Source: Bombilactobacillus apium
GTDB lineage: Bacteria > Bacillota > Bacilli > Lactobacillales > Lactobacillaceae
NCBI RefSeq assembly: GCF_013385145.1
Contig: NZ_JABZEC010000001.1
Span: 62,001-126,000, forward strand
DNA: 64,000 nucleotides
Direction of reading: 5' to 3'
Translations under genes and position numbers: made by a program
In this document: piece by piece, positions 55,454-64,000 of the stretch
How the letters are laid out: the number at the start of each line of letters is the position of its first letter
How positions within the stretch are numbered: position 1 is the stretch's first letter
The notes under the pieces: generated by a model
What the model saw: the letters and a program-made list of their open reading frames with translations, nothing else
The model's database searches: none
Told to the model about the DNA's origin: nothing

Positions 55454-57292
55454 TTGAAAAGAAGAGAAGATATTCGTAACATCGCTATTATTGCCCACGT
55501 TGACCACGGGAAAACAACCCTGGTGAATGAGCTTTTAAAACAGTCAGATACTCTTCCTGAGCATATGGAGATCGGTGATCGAGCCTTAGATTCCAATGCA
55601 ATTGAAAAAGAACGTGGTATCACTATTCTCTCTAAGAATACCGCTGTCGAATACCAAGGTACGAAGATTAATATTTTAGATACCCCAGGACACGCCGATT
55701 TTGGTGGTGAAGTAGAGCGGATCATGAAAATGGTCGATGGAGTTTTACTGATTGTTGATGCCTATGAAGGAACAATGCCCCAAACTCGTTTTGTTTTGAA
55801 GAAGGCCTTAGAACAACATTTAATTCCTATTGTGGTTATTAATAAAATTGACCGTCCAGGCGCTCGCCCGGAAGAAGTCGTTGATGAAGTGTTGTCCTTG
55901 TTTATTGACTTGGGTGCTGACGAAGATCAATTAGAATTCCCTGTCTTGTATGCATCAGCTATTAACGGAACTTCTAGTTATGAATCTGAAGTTGAAACGC
56001 AAAAAAACACCATGAATCCAATCTTTGATACTATTTTAAAGACGATTCCGGCTCCAATTGATAATAGTGAAGAACCACTTCAATTCCAAGTGGCAATGTT
56101 AGATTACAATGATTACGTTGGGCGAATTGGAATTGGCCGAGTTTTCCGAGGGAAAATTAAGTTGGGCGATCAAGTTTCGGTTTTGAAATTAGATGGTTCG
56201 GCCCAAAACTTCCGAGTTACGAAGATCTTTGGTTTCTTTGGTTTGAAACGTGAAGAAATTGAATCTGCCCAAGCAGGTGACTTAATCGGACTATCTGGGA
56301 TGGAAGATATCTTTATTGGGGAAACTGTAACTCCAGTTGACCATCCAGAAGCCTTGCCAATTTTACGGATTGATGAACCAACCTTGCGGATGACTTTCTT
56401 AGCTAATGATTCACCTTTTGCTGGTCGTGAAGGCGATTTAGTGACGGCGCGGAAAATTCAAGATCGCTTGGAACAACAACTGCAAACTGATGTTTCTTTG
56501 CGGGTTGAAAATGCCGATCAAGCTGGCGCTTGGGTAGTTTCTGGCCGTGGTGAGTTACATCTTTCAATTTTAGTCGAAGAGATGCGGCGTGAAGGCTTTG
56601 AATTACAACTTTCTCGTCCCGAAGTTATCTATCAAGAAATTGATGGGACTGTCTGTGAACCGTTTGAAAATGTCCAGATTGATACGCCTGACGAATATGT
56701 AGGTTCTGTGATTGACGCTATGGCTCAACGTAAAGGTGAGATGCAGAACATGGAAAGTAACGGTAACGGCCAAACTCGTTTGACTTTCTTAACTCCTTCT
56801 CGCGGATTAATTGGTTATAATTCTGAGTTTATGTCTCAAACTGGTGGTTATGGAATCATGAACCATACTTTTGAAAAGTATTTGCCAGTTATTAAAAATT
56901 GGGAACCGGGTCGGCGAAGTGGCGCTTTGGTATCAATTAATCAAGGCCCATCTACGACTTACAGTCTTCAATCGGTTGAAGATCGGGGAAAACTCTTTAT
57001 TGGTGCTGGTGTCGAAGTCTACGAAGGAATGATTATCGGTGAAAGTAGCCGGGATCAAGATATTGCCGTTAATGTTACTAAAGGAAAGAATTTAACAAAC
57101 ACACGGGCTTCTGGGAAGGATCATGCAGCGGCTATCCGGACTCCGAAGACGATGTCTCTAGAACAATCAATTGAATTCTTAAATGAAACAGAATATTGTG
57201 AGGTAACCCCCCAAAGTATTCGCTTACGGAAAAAGATTTTAAATACCAATGAACGTCGTAAAGCAGATAAGAAACGTAAAGTTGCTAAATAG
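55454..57292 (+). CDS. typA: Ribosome-associated GTPase TypA/BipA
   Basis: TypA, 612 residues from the TTG start. G1 is AHVDHGKTTLV (about 13-23), G3 DTPGHADFGGEVER (about 75-88), G4 NKIDR; EF-G-like domains II, III and V and the BipA-specific C terminus follow. It binds 70S ribosomes and supports growth at low temperature and ribosome assembly. The frame is open to 55385 but that stretch contains the previous terminator; TTG 55454 has AAGGAAG upstream and gives MKRREDIRNIAIIAHVD. Confidence 0.96.
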   Translation: MKRREDIRNIAIIAHVDHGKTTLVNELLKQSDTLPEHMEIGDRALDSNAIEKERGITILSKNTAVEYQGTKINILDTPGHADFGGEVERIMKMVDGVLLIVDAYEGTMPQTRFVLKKALEQHLIPIVVINKIDRPGARPEEVVDEVLSLFIDLGADEDQLEFPVLYASAINGTSSYESEVETQKNTMNPIFDTILKTIPAPIDNSEEPLQFQVAMLDYNDYVGRIGIGRVFRGKIKLGDQVSVLKLDGSAQNFRVTKIFGFFGLKREEIESAQAGDLIGLSGMEDIFIGETVTPVDHPEALPILRIDEPTLRMTFLANDSPFAGREGDLVTARKIQDRLEQQLQTDVSLRVENADQAGAWVVSGRGELHLSILVEEMRREGFELQLSRPEVIYQEIDGTVCEPFENVQIDTPDEYVGSVIDAMAQRKGEMQNMESNGNGQTRLTFLTPSRGLIGYNSEFMSQTGGYGIMNHTFEKYLPVIKNWEPGRRSGALVSINQGPSTTYSLQSVEDRGKLFIGAGVEVYEGMIIGESSRDQDIAVNVTKGKNLTNTRASGKDHAAAIRTPKTMSLEQSIEFLNETEYCEVTPQSIRLRKKILNTNERRKADKKRKVAK

Positions 57293-57303
57293 ATTTGATT
57301 TGG

Positions 57304-57340
57304 GAAAAAAGTATCTCGTAGTTAGAGATACTTTTTATTT
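57304..57340 (+). terminator. Terminator after typA
   Basis: AAAAAGTATCTC pairs with GAGATACTTTTT around a 7-base loop. Confidence 0.92.
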
Positions 57341-57445
57341 ACAAAAAATTTTGATTAAGAAAGAACAATTGAGATTTTGCCCGTTTTGCGTGATAATTAG
57401 GAACTAATAAAATAAAAATCTGCTCTAGAAATCGGGGAATTAAGA

Positions 57446-58624
57446 ATGAAGACCAAACTAAAACATCTCGATTATTGGCTCCTAGTTCCGTTTTTACTAT
57501 TGGTTGCTACGGGAATCGTGATGGTTTATTCTGCAAGCTCAAATGTCGCCGTAACTCAGGGTCTAAATAATTTGGTTTATTTACGGCGCCAAGTTTTGTT
57601 TGTCCTTTGCGGTTTGATTTTGGGGGGCCTGGCTTATCTCTTAAAACTTGATAAATTGAAAAGCACAAAATTAATTGCCGGCTTGTTATTGTTGGTAGTG
57701 CTTTTATTACTTTTTTTACTAGTTCGCCGCCATTTTGATCCTAGTTCAGAGATCAATGGGGCATCCTCTTGGATTAAAATTGGGCCGATTAATATGCAAC
57801 CCTTAGAACTAGCCAAGTTGATCTTGATTTTATATTTGGCTAAAATTTATAGTCAACGTTGGTTTAATTTTTCCCAGCAAGGTTTGCGGAAATTTTGGCA
57901 TGAATTATGGCCACCGATTATTGTCGCTATTTTAATTATTTTTTTGACAGCGCTCCAGCCGGATTTGGGAGGAGCGGCAATTTTAGCGACAGTCTTGGTC
58001 TTGATGTCCTTTGCTTCGGGGATTGACTTAAAGTATGTGATCGTGATTGGAATATCTTTAATCGCTTTATTTACTAGTGTTTATTTTTATTTTCAAAAGG
58101 AATCGTTAACTTTAGGACACTCTTCTTATCAATTACGCCGTTTGATGGCTTTTTATCATCCTTTTGAATTGGAAAAATCAGGAGGATCGCAACTAGTTAA
58201 TTCTTATTATGCGATTAATAATGGTGGTCTGTGGGGCCGTGGATTAGGGAACAGTATTCAAAAACTGGGTTATTTACCGGAACCACATACTGATTTTATT
58301 TTGGCGATTATCGCCGAAGAATTGGGAGTTATCGGTGTTATCATTATTTTAACAGCCTTATTTTTCCTAATCGCTCGAATTGTGTACCTAGGGGTGCTTG
58401 CTCCGACGGTTTATCTTTCTTTATTAAGTTATGGGATCGCGGGGGTTATTTTTATCCAGAGTTTTTTTAATATTGGTGGAATGTTGGGTATTCTTCCGAT
58501 CACTGGAGTTACGCTCCCCTTTATTAGTTATGGGGGTTCAAGTATTATTATCTTATCAATCTGTATGGGAATTATGTTAAATGTTTCTATTAATTTACGT
58601 CAATCGGGAAAGGAAACGACTTAA
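57446..58624 (+). CDS. ftsW: Septal SEDS glycosyltransferase FtsW
   Basis: A 392-residue SEDS protein with about ten membrane segments. Landmarks are MVYSASS near residue 26, QPLELAKL (about 117), QPDLGGA (about 169), YYAINNGGLWGRGLGNS (about 252-268), PEPHTDFILAIIAEELG and the ending GILPITGVTLPFISYGGSS. It polymerises septal glycan with PBP2X. The second SEDS gene is the rodA fragment at base 1. It has GGGGAA before the ATG and abuts ylbG. Confidence 0.94.
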   Translation: MKTKLKHLDYWLLVPFLLLVATGIVMVYSASSNVAVTQGLNNLVYLRRQVLFVLCGLILGGLAYLLKLDKLKSTKLIAGLLLLVVLLLLFLLVRRHFDPSSEINGASSWIKIGPINMQPLELAKLILILYLAKIYSQRWFNFSQQGLRKFWHELWPPIIVAILIIFLTALQPDLGGAAILATVLVLMSFASGIDLKYVIVIGISLIALFTSVYFYFQKESLTLGHSSYQLRRLMAFYHPFELEKSGGSQLVNSYYAINNGGLWGRGLGNSIQKLGYLPEPHTDFILAIIAEELGVIGVIIILTALFFLIARIVYLGVLAPTVYLSLLSYGIAGVIFIQSFFNIGGMLGILPITGVTLPFISYGGSSIIILSICMGIMLNVSINLRQSGKETT

Positions 58625-58912
58625 ATGGAGATTACTTCACGGCAAGAACTCATCGTTTGGTTGTCCAATTGTCGTTTGAGCAAAAAGCTCCGACGCTTTG
58701 GGACGGTGATTTATGTCTCTTTCAAAATGAATTATGTCATTTTATATGTCGATCAAGCCGATTTGGAGACTACAGTGGCTCAAATTCAGGCTCTAAAATT
58801 TGTTACGGAAGTGCAGTTATCGCCCCGACAGGAATTATTAACTAATTTTGATGGGGCTACCAGTTCGCTGCTTTCAAAAATACAATCTGATGAGGCCGAT
58901 TTATGCGAGTAG
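58625..58912 (+). CDS. YlbG family protein (DUF2129)
   Basis: A 95-residue YlbG-type protein. The core LIVWLSNCRLSKKLRRFG and VIYVSFKMNYVILYVDQ (about 9-45) is a small alpha/beta unit of unknown function conserved next to rsmD-coaD in bacilli. It starts at the base after the ftsW stop and overlaps rsmD by ten bases, so it is translated within this operon. Confidence 0.9.
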   Translation: MEITSRQELIVWLSNCRLSKKLRRFGTVIYVSFKMNYVILYVDQADLETTVAQIQALKFVTEVQLSPRQELLTNFDGATSSLLSKIQSDEADLCE

Positions 58913-59469
58913 TTGGTGGTCAATTTCGCGGCTTAAACCTTCAAGCAGTTAAAGGGCAACAAACGCGTCCGACGAGTGATAAAGTTAAAGAATCGATTTT
59001 TAATATTTTAACGCCTTACTTACGAGCTGATATGACAGGACTGGACCTCTTCGCAGGTACTGGTGCTCTAGGGATTGAGGCTTATTCACGAGGAATTAAA
59101 GACGTTTACTTGGTGGATAAAAGTTCACGGGCGATTGCGGTAATGACTGCTAATGTTCAAAAGACCCATCAAGAAGTTGATTTTACAATCTGGAAACAAA
59201 CAGCAGCCCAGGCTTTAAATCACTTGGCACAAGAACAAGTTAAACTTGGTTTACTGTTATTGGATCCACCCTATCGTTTACGAATTACACCACAAATAGT
59301 TGAGAATTGTTTACAACAGGGACTCTTAAAGCAGGGGGCCTTGATCATGTTGGAAACTGATTACTTACTGCCTGAGACCAGACCCTCACAGTGTCAGCTG
59401 GTAACTAGAAAGCAATATGGGCAAACCTTTGTTGAAATTTGGCAGTATCAAGGAGAAGAAGATGACTAA
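58903..59469 (+). CDS. rsmD: 16S rRNA m2G966 methyltransferase RsmD
   Basis: RsmD, 188 residues. SAM loop LDLFAGTGALGIEA (about 47-60), catalytic LLLDPPYR (about 122-129; the DPPY version of the N6/N2 methylase motif) and the N-terminal RVVGGQFRGLNL with TRPTSDKVKES. It methylates G966 of 16S rRNA. It overlaps ylbG at its start and coaD at its end. Confidence 0.95.
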   Translation: MRVVGGQFRGLNLQAVKGQQTRPTSDKVKESIFNILTPYLRADMTGLDLFAGTGALGIEAYSRGIKDVYLVDKSSRAIAVMTANVQKTHQEVDFTIWKQTAAQALNHLAQEQVKLGLLLLDPPYRLRITPQIVENCLQQGLLKQGALIMLETDYLLPETRPSQCQLVTRKQYGQTFVEIWQYQGEEDD

Positions 59470-59956
59470 AGTTGGATTATTTGCAGGGAGTTTTGATCCT
59501 GTAACTCTAGGACATATTGATTTGATTCAGCGGGCTAGTCGCTTATTTGATCACTTATACGTGGTGATTATGACTAATTCTAGTAAGAATTATCTATTTT
59601 CTTTTGTAGAAAAAGAAAACTTACTGCAACAAGCTTTAGCGGCGGTTGATTGTCCTAATGTTACGGTCTTAACGGCAGCTAATCAATTAGTGGTTACGGT
59701 TGCTCAAAAGGTCCAAGCTCAATTTTTAGTCCGGGGATTACGGGGGAGTGCGGATTTAGATTATGAGCTAGCAATGCAAGAGATTAATCATCTCCAAGAT
59801 CGCCAATTGGAGACGGTTTATTTAGTTGCTCGACCGCAGTATGCTCATATTTCTTCCAGTATGGTTAAAGAAGTCGCCCATTATGGTGGTCAAGTCGCAG
59901 GTCTTGTACCTCCCGTTGTTGCAACTGCCTTAGCCCAGAAGAAGGCTGAACGATGA
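59462..59956 (+). CDS. coaD: Phosphopantetheine adenylyltransferase
   Basis: CoaD, 164 residues. Nucleotidyltransferase motif GSFDPVTLGHIDLI (about 9-22), RGLRGSADLDYELAMQ (about 88-103) and ISSSMVKEVA (about 127-136). It makes dephospho-CoA from phosphopantetheine. The ATG 59462 overlaps the rsmD stop region and has GGAGAAG upstream; an in-frame ATG 45 bases earlier lies inside rsmD and lacks the family start. Confidence 0.97.
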   Translation: MTKVGLFAGSFDPVTLGHIDLIQRASRLFDHLYVVIMTNSSKNYLFSFVEKENLLQQALAAVDCPNVTVLTAANQLVVTVAQKVQAQFLVRGLRGSADLDYELAMQEINHLQDRQLETVYLVARPQYAHISSSMVKEVAHYGGQVAGLVPPVVATALAQKKAER

Positions 59957-60978
59957 TGAAGAAAAAAACAAGTAAGATTCTGGGACTAGTTGTTTTAGTG
60001 GTTGTTCTTTTAGGAATCTGTTTGTGGCCGTGGTCCGGAGTGATTGAGGCTCCGGGAACGGCAGATGCAGTTTCTAGTGTGGTAAAAGTTAAAAAACATG
60101 GCCCCCATGATTCTGGTCGTTTCTTGTTTACAACCGTTACTTTAAAACGTTTAAATCTCTTAACTTGGTTGCAGGCTCGAAATAATCCTTTTCAAACGCA
60201 GCAAACTCAAAAGGAAATTATGGGACATAATACGCGGCAAGAGTATACGCAAGTTCAGAGTTTTTGGATGGATAGTTCGCTCCAAAATGCAACTATTGCT
60301 GCTTTTAAAGAGGCTCATCACAAGTATCGCCGAAAATATGTGGGAGCTTATGTAACAGATGTTTTACCCCAATCGCATTTTTTTAAGAAATTACGAGTGG
60401 GAGATAATTTAATTGCTTTAAACGGACAAAAGATTCATAGTGTCCAAGGGGCTATTGGTTATTTAAAGAAGCAACCCCAAGATAAAAAAATTAAAGTTAC
60501 TTATCGCCGGGATAAACAGCGACATATAGTTTATGAAAAATTAACTTTTTTGAAGACCCAAAAACGTTTCGGTCTAGGTCTTAGTTTGGCGGATAACTTT
60601 AAAATGAAAACCAAACCGGATGTTCTCATGGAAGCTGGAAATATTGGTGGTCCTTCAGCGGGGTTAATGTTTGCCCTGCAAGTTTACCAACAAGTAAGTT
60701 CGCATAATTTAACCCAACAACGTTTAATCGCCGGAACTGGAACCATTGATCCCCAAGGTCAGGTAGGACCAGTAGGTGGAATTGAAAAGAAGGTTTATGC
60801 TGCTTGGCAACAACGAGCAAAGATTTTCTTTACACCGGCACCCCAGGCCCAAGAAAAGAAAACAGAGACTAATTATTATCAAGCCCAAAAGGCGGCTCAA
60901 AAACTCCAAGCTTCAATGAAAATCGTTCCTGTTCATAATCTAAATGAAGCCATAAATTATTTAGAAACACACCACTAG
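59953..60978 (+). CDS. PDZ/Lon-type membrane protease (SepM/YlbL family)
   Basis: A 341-residue protease. An N-terminal membrane anchor (about 8-26), a PDZ domain (about 125-200, with GDNLIALNGQKI) and a Lon-like S16 domain with the catalytic Ser in GGPSAGLMFAL (about 232-242) and Lys in VGGIEKKVYAA (about 271-281). Relatives are SepM, which trims competence peptide in streptococci, and YlbL, a checkpoint-recovery protease in Bacillus. It overlaps coaD by four bases and precedes comEA after a terminator. Confidence 0.93.
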   Translation: MMKKKTSKILGLVVLVVVLLGICLWPWSGVIEAPGTADAVSSVVKVKKHGPHDSGRFLFTTVTLKRLNLLTWLQARNNPFQTQQTQKEIMGHNTRQEYTQVQSFWMDSSLQNATIAAFKEAHHKYRRKYVGAYVTDVLPQSHFFKKLRVGDNLIALNGQKIHSVQGAIGYLKKQPQDKKIKVTYRRDKQRHIVYEKLTFLKTQKRFGLGLSLADNFKMKTKPDVLMEAGNIGGPSAGLMFALQVYQQVSSHNLTQQRLIAGTGTIDPQGQVGPVGGIEKKVYAAWQQRAKIFFTPAPQAQEKKTETNYYQAQKAAQKLQASMKIVPVHNLNEAINYLETHH

Positions 60979-60994
60979 TTGGTGTGTTTTTTTT
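60965..60994 (+). terminator. Terminator before comEA
   Basis: AACACACCA pairs with TGGTGTGTT around a short loop, followed by a run of T. The protease stop codon lies in the loop. Confidence 0.9.
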
Positions 60995-61018
60995 GTAATT
61001 TAAATTGAGGTGAGAATA

Positions 61019-61648
61019 GTGGCAGATATTAAATTATGGCTAATAGAGCATCGGTCACTTCTGATTACAATAGTGATCATTATCTTTGGCGGCTGCTGGT
61101 GGTGGCAAAGTCAACACCAGGAAGTTACGCAGACAGAAGTCCAATTGCCGCAGACAAGTAAGAAGAAGGGAGCTGTAACCAAGAAAGAACGGTTAACAAC
61201 AGCAGTGGTAGTAGATGTTCAAGGAGCAGTTAAAAGACCAGGAATCTATCATTTATCCGCCCAACAGCGAGTTTATGATGCTTTGCAGCAGGCTGGCGGA
61301 ACTACGGATCAGGCGCAATTAAAAGGGCTCAATCAAGCTCAAAAAGTCAAGGATCAGACCCAGATTTATGTTCCTAATAAAGATGAGGCTCCTATTAGTT
61401 CAAATACCCCCTCTTCCAACAGTACGGCAACGGGGAAGGGCAGTGGAACCGATGCTAAGCAAGTTAATTTAAATACGGCTAGTTTGGAAGATTTACAAAA
61501 TGTTACTGGAATCGGTCCCAAAAAGGCCGCGGCCATTATCGATTATCGCCAAAATAACGGGACTTTTAGTAAAGTTGAAGATTTGAGTAAGGTTAAGGGT
61601 ATTGGGACAAAAACTGTGGATAGTATTAAAGACCAACTGTGTGTTTGA
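61019..61648 (+). CDS. comEA: Competence DNA receptor ComEA
   Basis: ComEA, 209 residues. One N-terminal membrane anchor (about 15-31), a SLBB domain beginning VDVQGAVKRPGIYHL (about 65-79), a Ser/Thr-rich linker, and a C-terminal double helix-hairpin-helix (about 148-209) with VNLNTASLEDLQNVTGIG and VKGIGTKTVDSI. It binds incoming double-stranded DNA at the cell surface. GTG 61019 has GAGGTGA five bases upstream and is preferred over a GTG nine bases earlier. Confidence 0.95.
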   Translation: MADIKLWLIEHRSLLITIVIIIFGGCWWWQSQHQEVTQTEVQLPQTSKKKGAVTKKERLTTAVVVDVQGAVKRPGIYHLSAQQRVYDALQQAGGTTDQAQLKGLNQAQKVKDQTQIYVPNKDEAPISSNTPSSNSTATGKGSGTDAKQVNLNTASLEDLQNVTGIGPKKAAAIIDYRQNNGTFSKVEDLSKVKGIGTKTVDSIKDQLCV

Positions 61649-63842
61649 GCCGGGCTGGTATATTTTCGTAGCCTTGGCTTTGCAACTAGCAATCACCTTT
61701 TGGACGGGAACAAATCGTTGGCTTTGGTTAGGGTTATTTCTGGGGCTGATAGTGGTGGTCTTAAGAGCCCATCAAGTTTTTTGTTTTTTAGTAATGGGGG
61801 GCTGTTTTTGGGGTGGGCAATTATTAACTTTCCCTCAACCCCCAAAGCCACCACTGGTCCAAGAAGTGCGAGTTGCTGCTGACCAAATCAAAATTCACGA
61901 TCAGTGGTTGTCTGGTCAAGGAAAATTAGCTGATGGCCGGGAAATTTTATGGGGCGGACCCTTACCAGCCCATTTCAGACCTTCGGGACAGACACTAATT
62001 ATTCGAGGAGATTTTACGACTGAAAGAATAACACCCGCAACTAATCCCGGTGAATTTGATTTTCGAAAATATTATCATTACCAAAGAATTGACTTTCGGG
62101 CTACGGGAACTAAGCTGAGCTGTCGAGTTGCCACGCAGATGACGGGACTTGAACTTCTGCATAGTTGGCGTTGGCATTGTTTACAGTTTTTAGAGAAGTT
62201 CCCCCATTGGCTCCGAATCAATGCTGCCAGTCTTTTATTAGGAGAATTTGATAATCAAGAAACTCAATTGCGACAAGGATTAACCAATCTCGGAATTATT
62301 CATATCTTTAGTATTTCGGGGCTCCATGTTTATCTCTTGATAGCCTGGTTGAAAAAAATAGCCTCACGTTTGCGCTACCCCGTGGAATATTTAGAACGAG
62401 GACTGCTTTTAGTTTTACCCTTGCTAGGAGTTTTGGCTGGGGGAGGAGTCGGGATTTGGCGAGCTTGTGGCCTAGCGCTACTGCAAATTCTCCGACGCCA
62501 GTTAGCTTGGAAGCTATCGCGGCATGACTGCTTCGGACTAGTCTTATTAGGACAAACTTTATTTGAACCTTATGTCTTATTTTCTCTAGCGGGACAATTA
62601 AGTTATCTCTTATCTTATGGCCTCTTGGTGATTAAAGTACCACGAGCTTGGCAACGATCCTTATTAATTAATTTTTTAAGTATTCCGATTTTGATTTATC
62701 ATAACTTTAGCTTTAGTTGGTTGACGGTGGGGGCCAATTTATTAATTACTCCTATTTTTGAAAGTCTAATTATTCCAGTAACAGTGGGAACTTTATTGTT
62801 ACAGCCCTTTCCGCAAAGCTTATCTTTTTTAGAACAGTGTTTTCAGTTAATCTACCATCCAATTCAAGATTTGGCTGCTGCTAGTTGGTCGCAAATCACG
62901 ATCGGACAAGTGAATATTGTTTTAATTTTATTTTTATTGGGTTTGACTTTAGTCTGGTTACAACTTTTTCCCAAACCGCTTTGGTGCTTGATTTTAATCT
63001 TATATCTTTGTATTTGGGCAGGAAATCGTTATCCTTTACAAGGTGAAGTGAGCATTATTGATATTGGTCAAGGAGATAGTATCTTGATCAGTAGTCCTTA
63101 TCATCGCTATACTTGCTTAATTGATACCGGGGGAAAGTTGAATTTTGGCCACCGAAATCCTGATAATAATCGAGTCGAACAAATTACGATCCCTTATTTA
63201 CGACATCAGGGAATTACTCATCTGGATGCGGTTTTTTTGTCACATCAAGATGCTGATCATATCGGTGATTTAGGTGTTTTATTACGTAACTTTCCCGTCC
63301 GAAAAGTATATTTTGCTGCGGGAATGGAACGAAATAAAGCCGTAGGTCGGCAATTAAGACCGTTTATTCATCGAGTTAAATATAGTAAACTAAGACTAAA
63401 TAATCAAAAAAAAGTTGCTCCGCAGTTGAATTTTCGGGTGGTTTGGCCCCGGACACTTTCCCAAGGGCGCAATGAAGATTCTCTCAGCTTGTTATGGACA
63501 ATTGGGCCAACTAGCTGGTTATTTACCGGGGATTTAAATCGAGTTAATGAACGTCGTCTGTTTCGTTCTCCCGTGAAATTAGACTATTTAAAGGCTGGGC
63601 ACCATGGCAGTAAGACGGCTAGTGATCCGCAATTTTTAGCGGCAAGTCATCCTCGACTGGTTTTAATTTCGGCAGGACGAAATAATCGCTATGGACATCC
63701 TAATCAAGAAACTTTGGCCAATTTAAACCGGCTAGGTATTCCTTATTGGAATACGGCGGAGCATGGAATGTTGACTTATCGTTACTTACCGGAAAAATCA
63801 GGACATTGGCAACTTTTTTATAAAGGAAAACTTAAATCATGA
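61602..63842 (+). CDS. comEC: Competence channel ComEC/Rec2
   Basis: ComEC, up to 746 residues. The N-terminal domain (about 1-200), the competence core with ISGLHVYLL (about 234-242) and many membrane segments, and a C-terminal metallo-beta-lactamase-like domain with DIGQGDSIL (about 486-494), SHQDADHIGD and LKAGHHGSKTAS are all present. It transports single-stranded DNA inward. The frame appears intact. The start is uncertain: 61602 overlaps comEA by 47 bases, while GTG 61641 gives less overlap but has a weak site. Confidence 0.94.
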   Translation: MGQKLWIVLKTNCVFEPGWYIFVALALQLAITFWTGTNRWLWLGLFLGLIVVVLRAHQVFCFLVMGGCFWGGQLLTFPQPPKPPLVQEVRVAADQIKIHDQWLSGQGKLADGREILWGGPLPAHFRPSGQTLIIRGDFTTERITPATNPGEFDFRKYYHYQRIDFRATGTKLSCRVATQMTGLELLHSWRWHCLQFLEKFPHWLRINAASLLLGEFDNQETQLRQGLTNLGIIHIFSISGLHVYLLIAWLKKIASRLRYPVEYLERGLLLVLPLLGVLAGGGVGIWRACGLALLQILRRQLAWKLSRHDCFGLVLLGQTLFEPYVLFSLAGQLSYLLSYGLLVIKVPRAWQRSLLINFLSIPILIYHNFSFSWLTVGANLLITPIFESLIIPVTVGTLLLQPFPQSLSFLEQCFQLIYHPIQDLAAASWSQITIGQVNIVLILFLLGLTLVWLQLFPKPLWCLILILYLCIWAGNRYPLQGEVSIIDIGQGDSILISSPYHRYTCLIDTGGKLNFGHRNPDNNRVEQITIPYLRHQGITHLDAVFLSHQDADHIGDLGVLLRNFPVRKVYFAAGMERNKAVGRQLRPFIHRVKYSKLRLNNQKKVAPQLNFRVVWPRTLSQGRNEDSLSLLWTIGPTSWLFTGDLNRVNERRLFRSPVKLDYLKAGHHGSKTASDPQFLAASHPRLVLISAGRNNRYGHPNQETLANLNRLGIPYWNTAEHGMLTYRYLPEKSGHWQLFYKGKLKS

Positions 63843-64000
63843 ATATTAAAGAATTAAAACAGGCTTTACAAACGGAAGTTAAACCCCTTTATCTAGTTCA
63901 AGGAACTGAGCAACGTTTATTGCAAGATATTCGTCAATTATTTTTTCAGTTATTAACTCCAGAGGAACAGGAAATGAATTTTGCGGAGTTTGACCTGAAT
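63839..64000 (+). CDS. holA: DNA polymerase III delta subunit, N-terminal fragment
   Basis: The first 54 codons of a gene that runs off the right edge. The start MNIKELKQALQ with PLYLVQGTEQRLLQDIRQLF matches HolA, the clamp-loader delta subunit that opens the sliding clamp. Its ATG overlaps the comEC stop by four bases (ATGA), the usual comEC-holA coupling in Firmicutes. AAAGGAAAA lies upstream. Confidence 0.88.
   Translation, partial: MNIKELKQALQTEVKPLYLVQGTEQRLLQDIRQLFFQLLTPEEQEMNFAEFDLN

Overview
The window is a low-GC Firmicutes chromosome segment and almost certainly comes from a member of the Lactobacillaceae. Evidence for this: a mraZ-to-divIVA-ileS division cluster, DUF4044 and DUF1831 genes typical of lactobacilli, rnjA beside rpoY, a pdhABCD operon, T-box leaders, and frequent TTG/GTG starts. 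I cannot name the species. It is nearly all core genome; I see no prophage, transposon, CRISPR array, rRNA or tRNA.

Layout. 1-3.4 kb: tail of rodA, then leftward uspA, a small membrane protein, rarA and rpsD with a structured leader. 3.5-16.7 kb: rightward ezrA, a cysteine desulfurase with thiI (tRNA 4-thiouridine), valS behind a T-box, folC, radC, mreBCD and minCD. 16.7-19.1 kb: an amino-acid ABC transporter behind a T-box whose specifier (CAC) and acceptor-pairing base (UGGG) both point to tRNA-His. 19.1-35.6 kb: a 36-codon DUF4044 gene on the minus strand, then the dcw cluster (mraZ, rsmH, ftsL, pbp2X, mraY, murD, murG, divIB, ftsA, ftsZ, sepF, yggT, ylmH, divIVA), ileS behind its own compact T-box, and a divergent cold-shock-like gene. 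35.7-37.1 kb: a decayed oppA pseudogene with a 20-bp tandem duplication. 37.4-38.5 kb: a DUF3290/DUF421 membrane pair. 38.6-46.7 kb: a Nudix hydrolase, a tail-anchored miniprotein, mtnN, a second cysteine desulfurase with DUF1831 and mnmA (tRNA 2-thiouridine), a phosphatase, a TPR protein and recD2. 46.8-49.4 kb: leftward rnjA, rpoY and def. 49.6-54.4 kb: pdhABCD. 54.6-64 kb: an inositol-phosphatase-like gene, typA, ftsW, ylbG, rsmD, coaD, a PDZ/Lon-type protease, comEA, comEC and the start of holA.

The genes form a growth module: cell shape (mreBCD, rodA), division-site placement and septum synthesis (min, ezrA, dcw, ftsW), and translation supply (valS, ileS, rpsD, tRNA thiolation, def, typA). 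Three T-boxes tie Val, Ile and probably His status to gene expression. I did not find a clear new multi-gene system. The most informative observations are regulatory: the His-type T-box, the compact ileS T-box fed by a promoter inside divIVA, the 10-bp-phased mraZ operator, and a terminator-like hairpin inside the divIB coding region. The cysteine-free DUF1831 protein in the thiolation operon and the altered cold-shock-like protein are the best protein-level leads.
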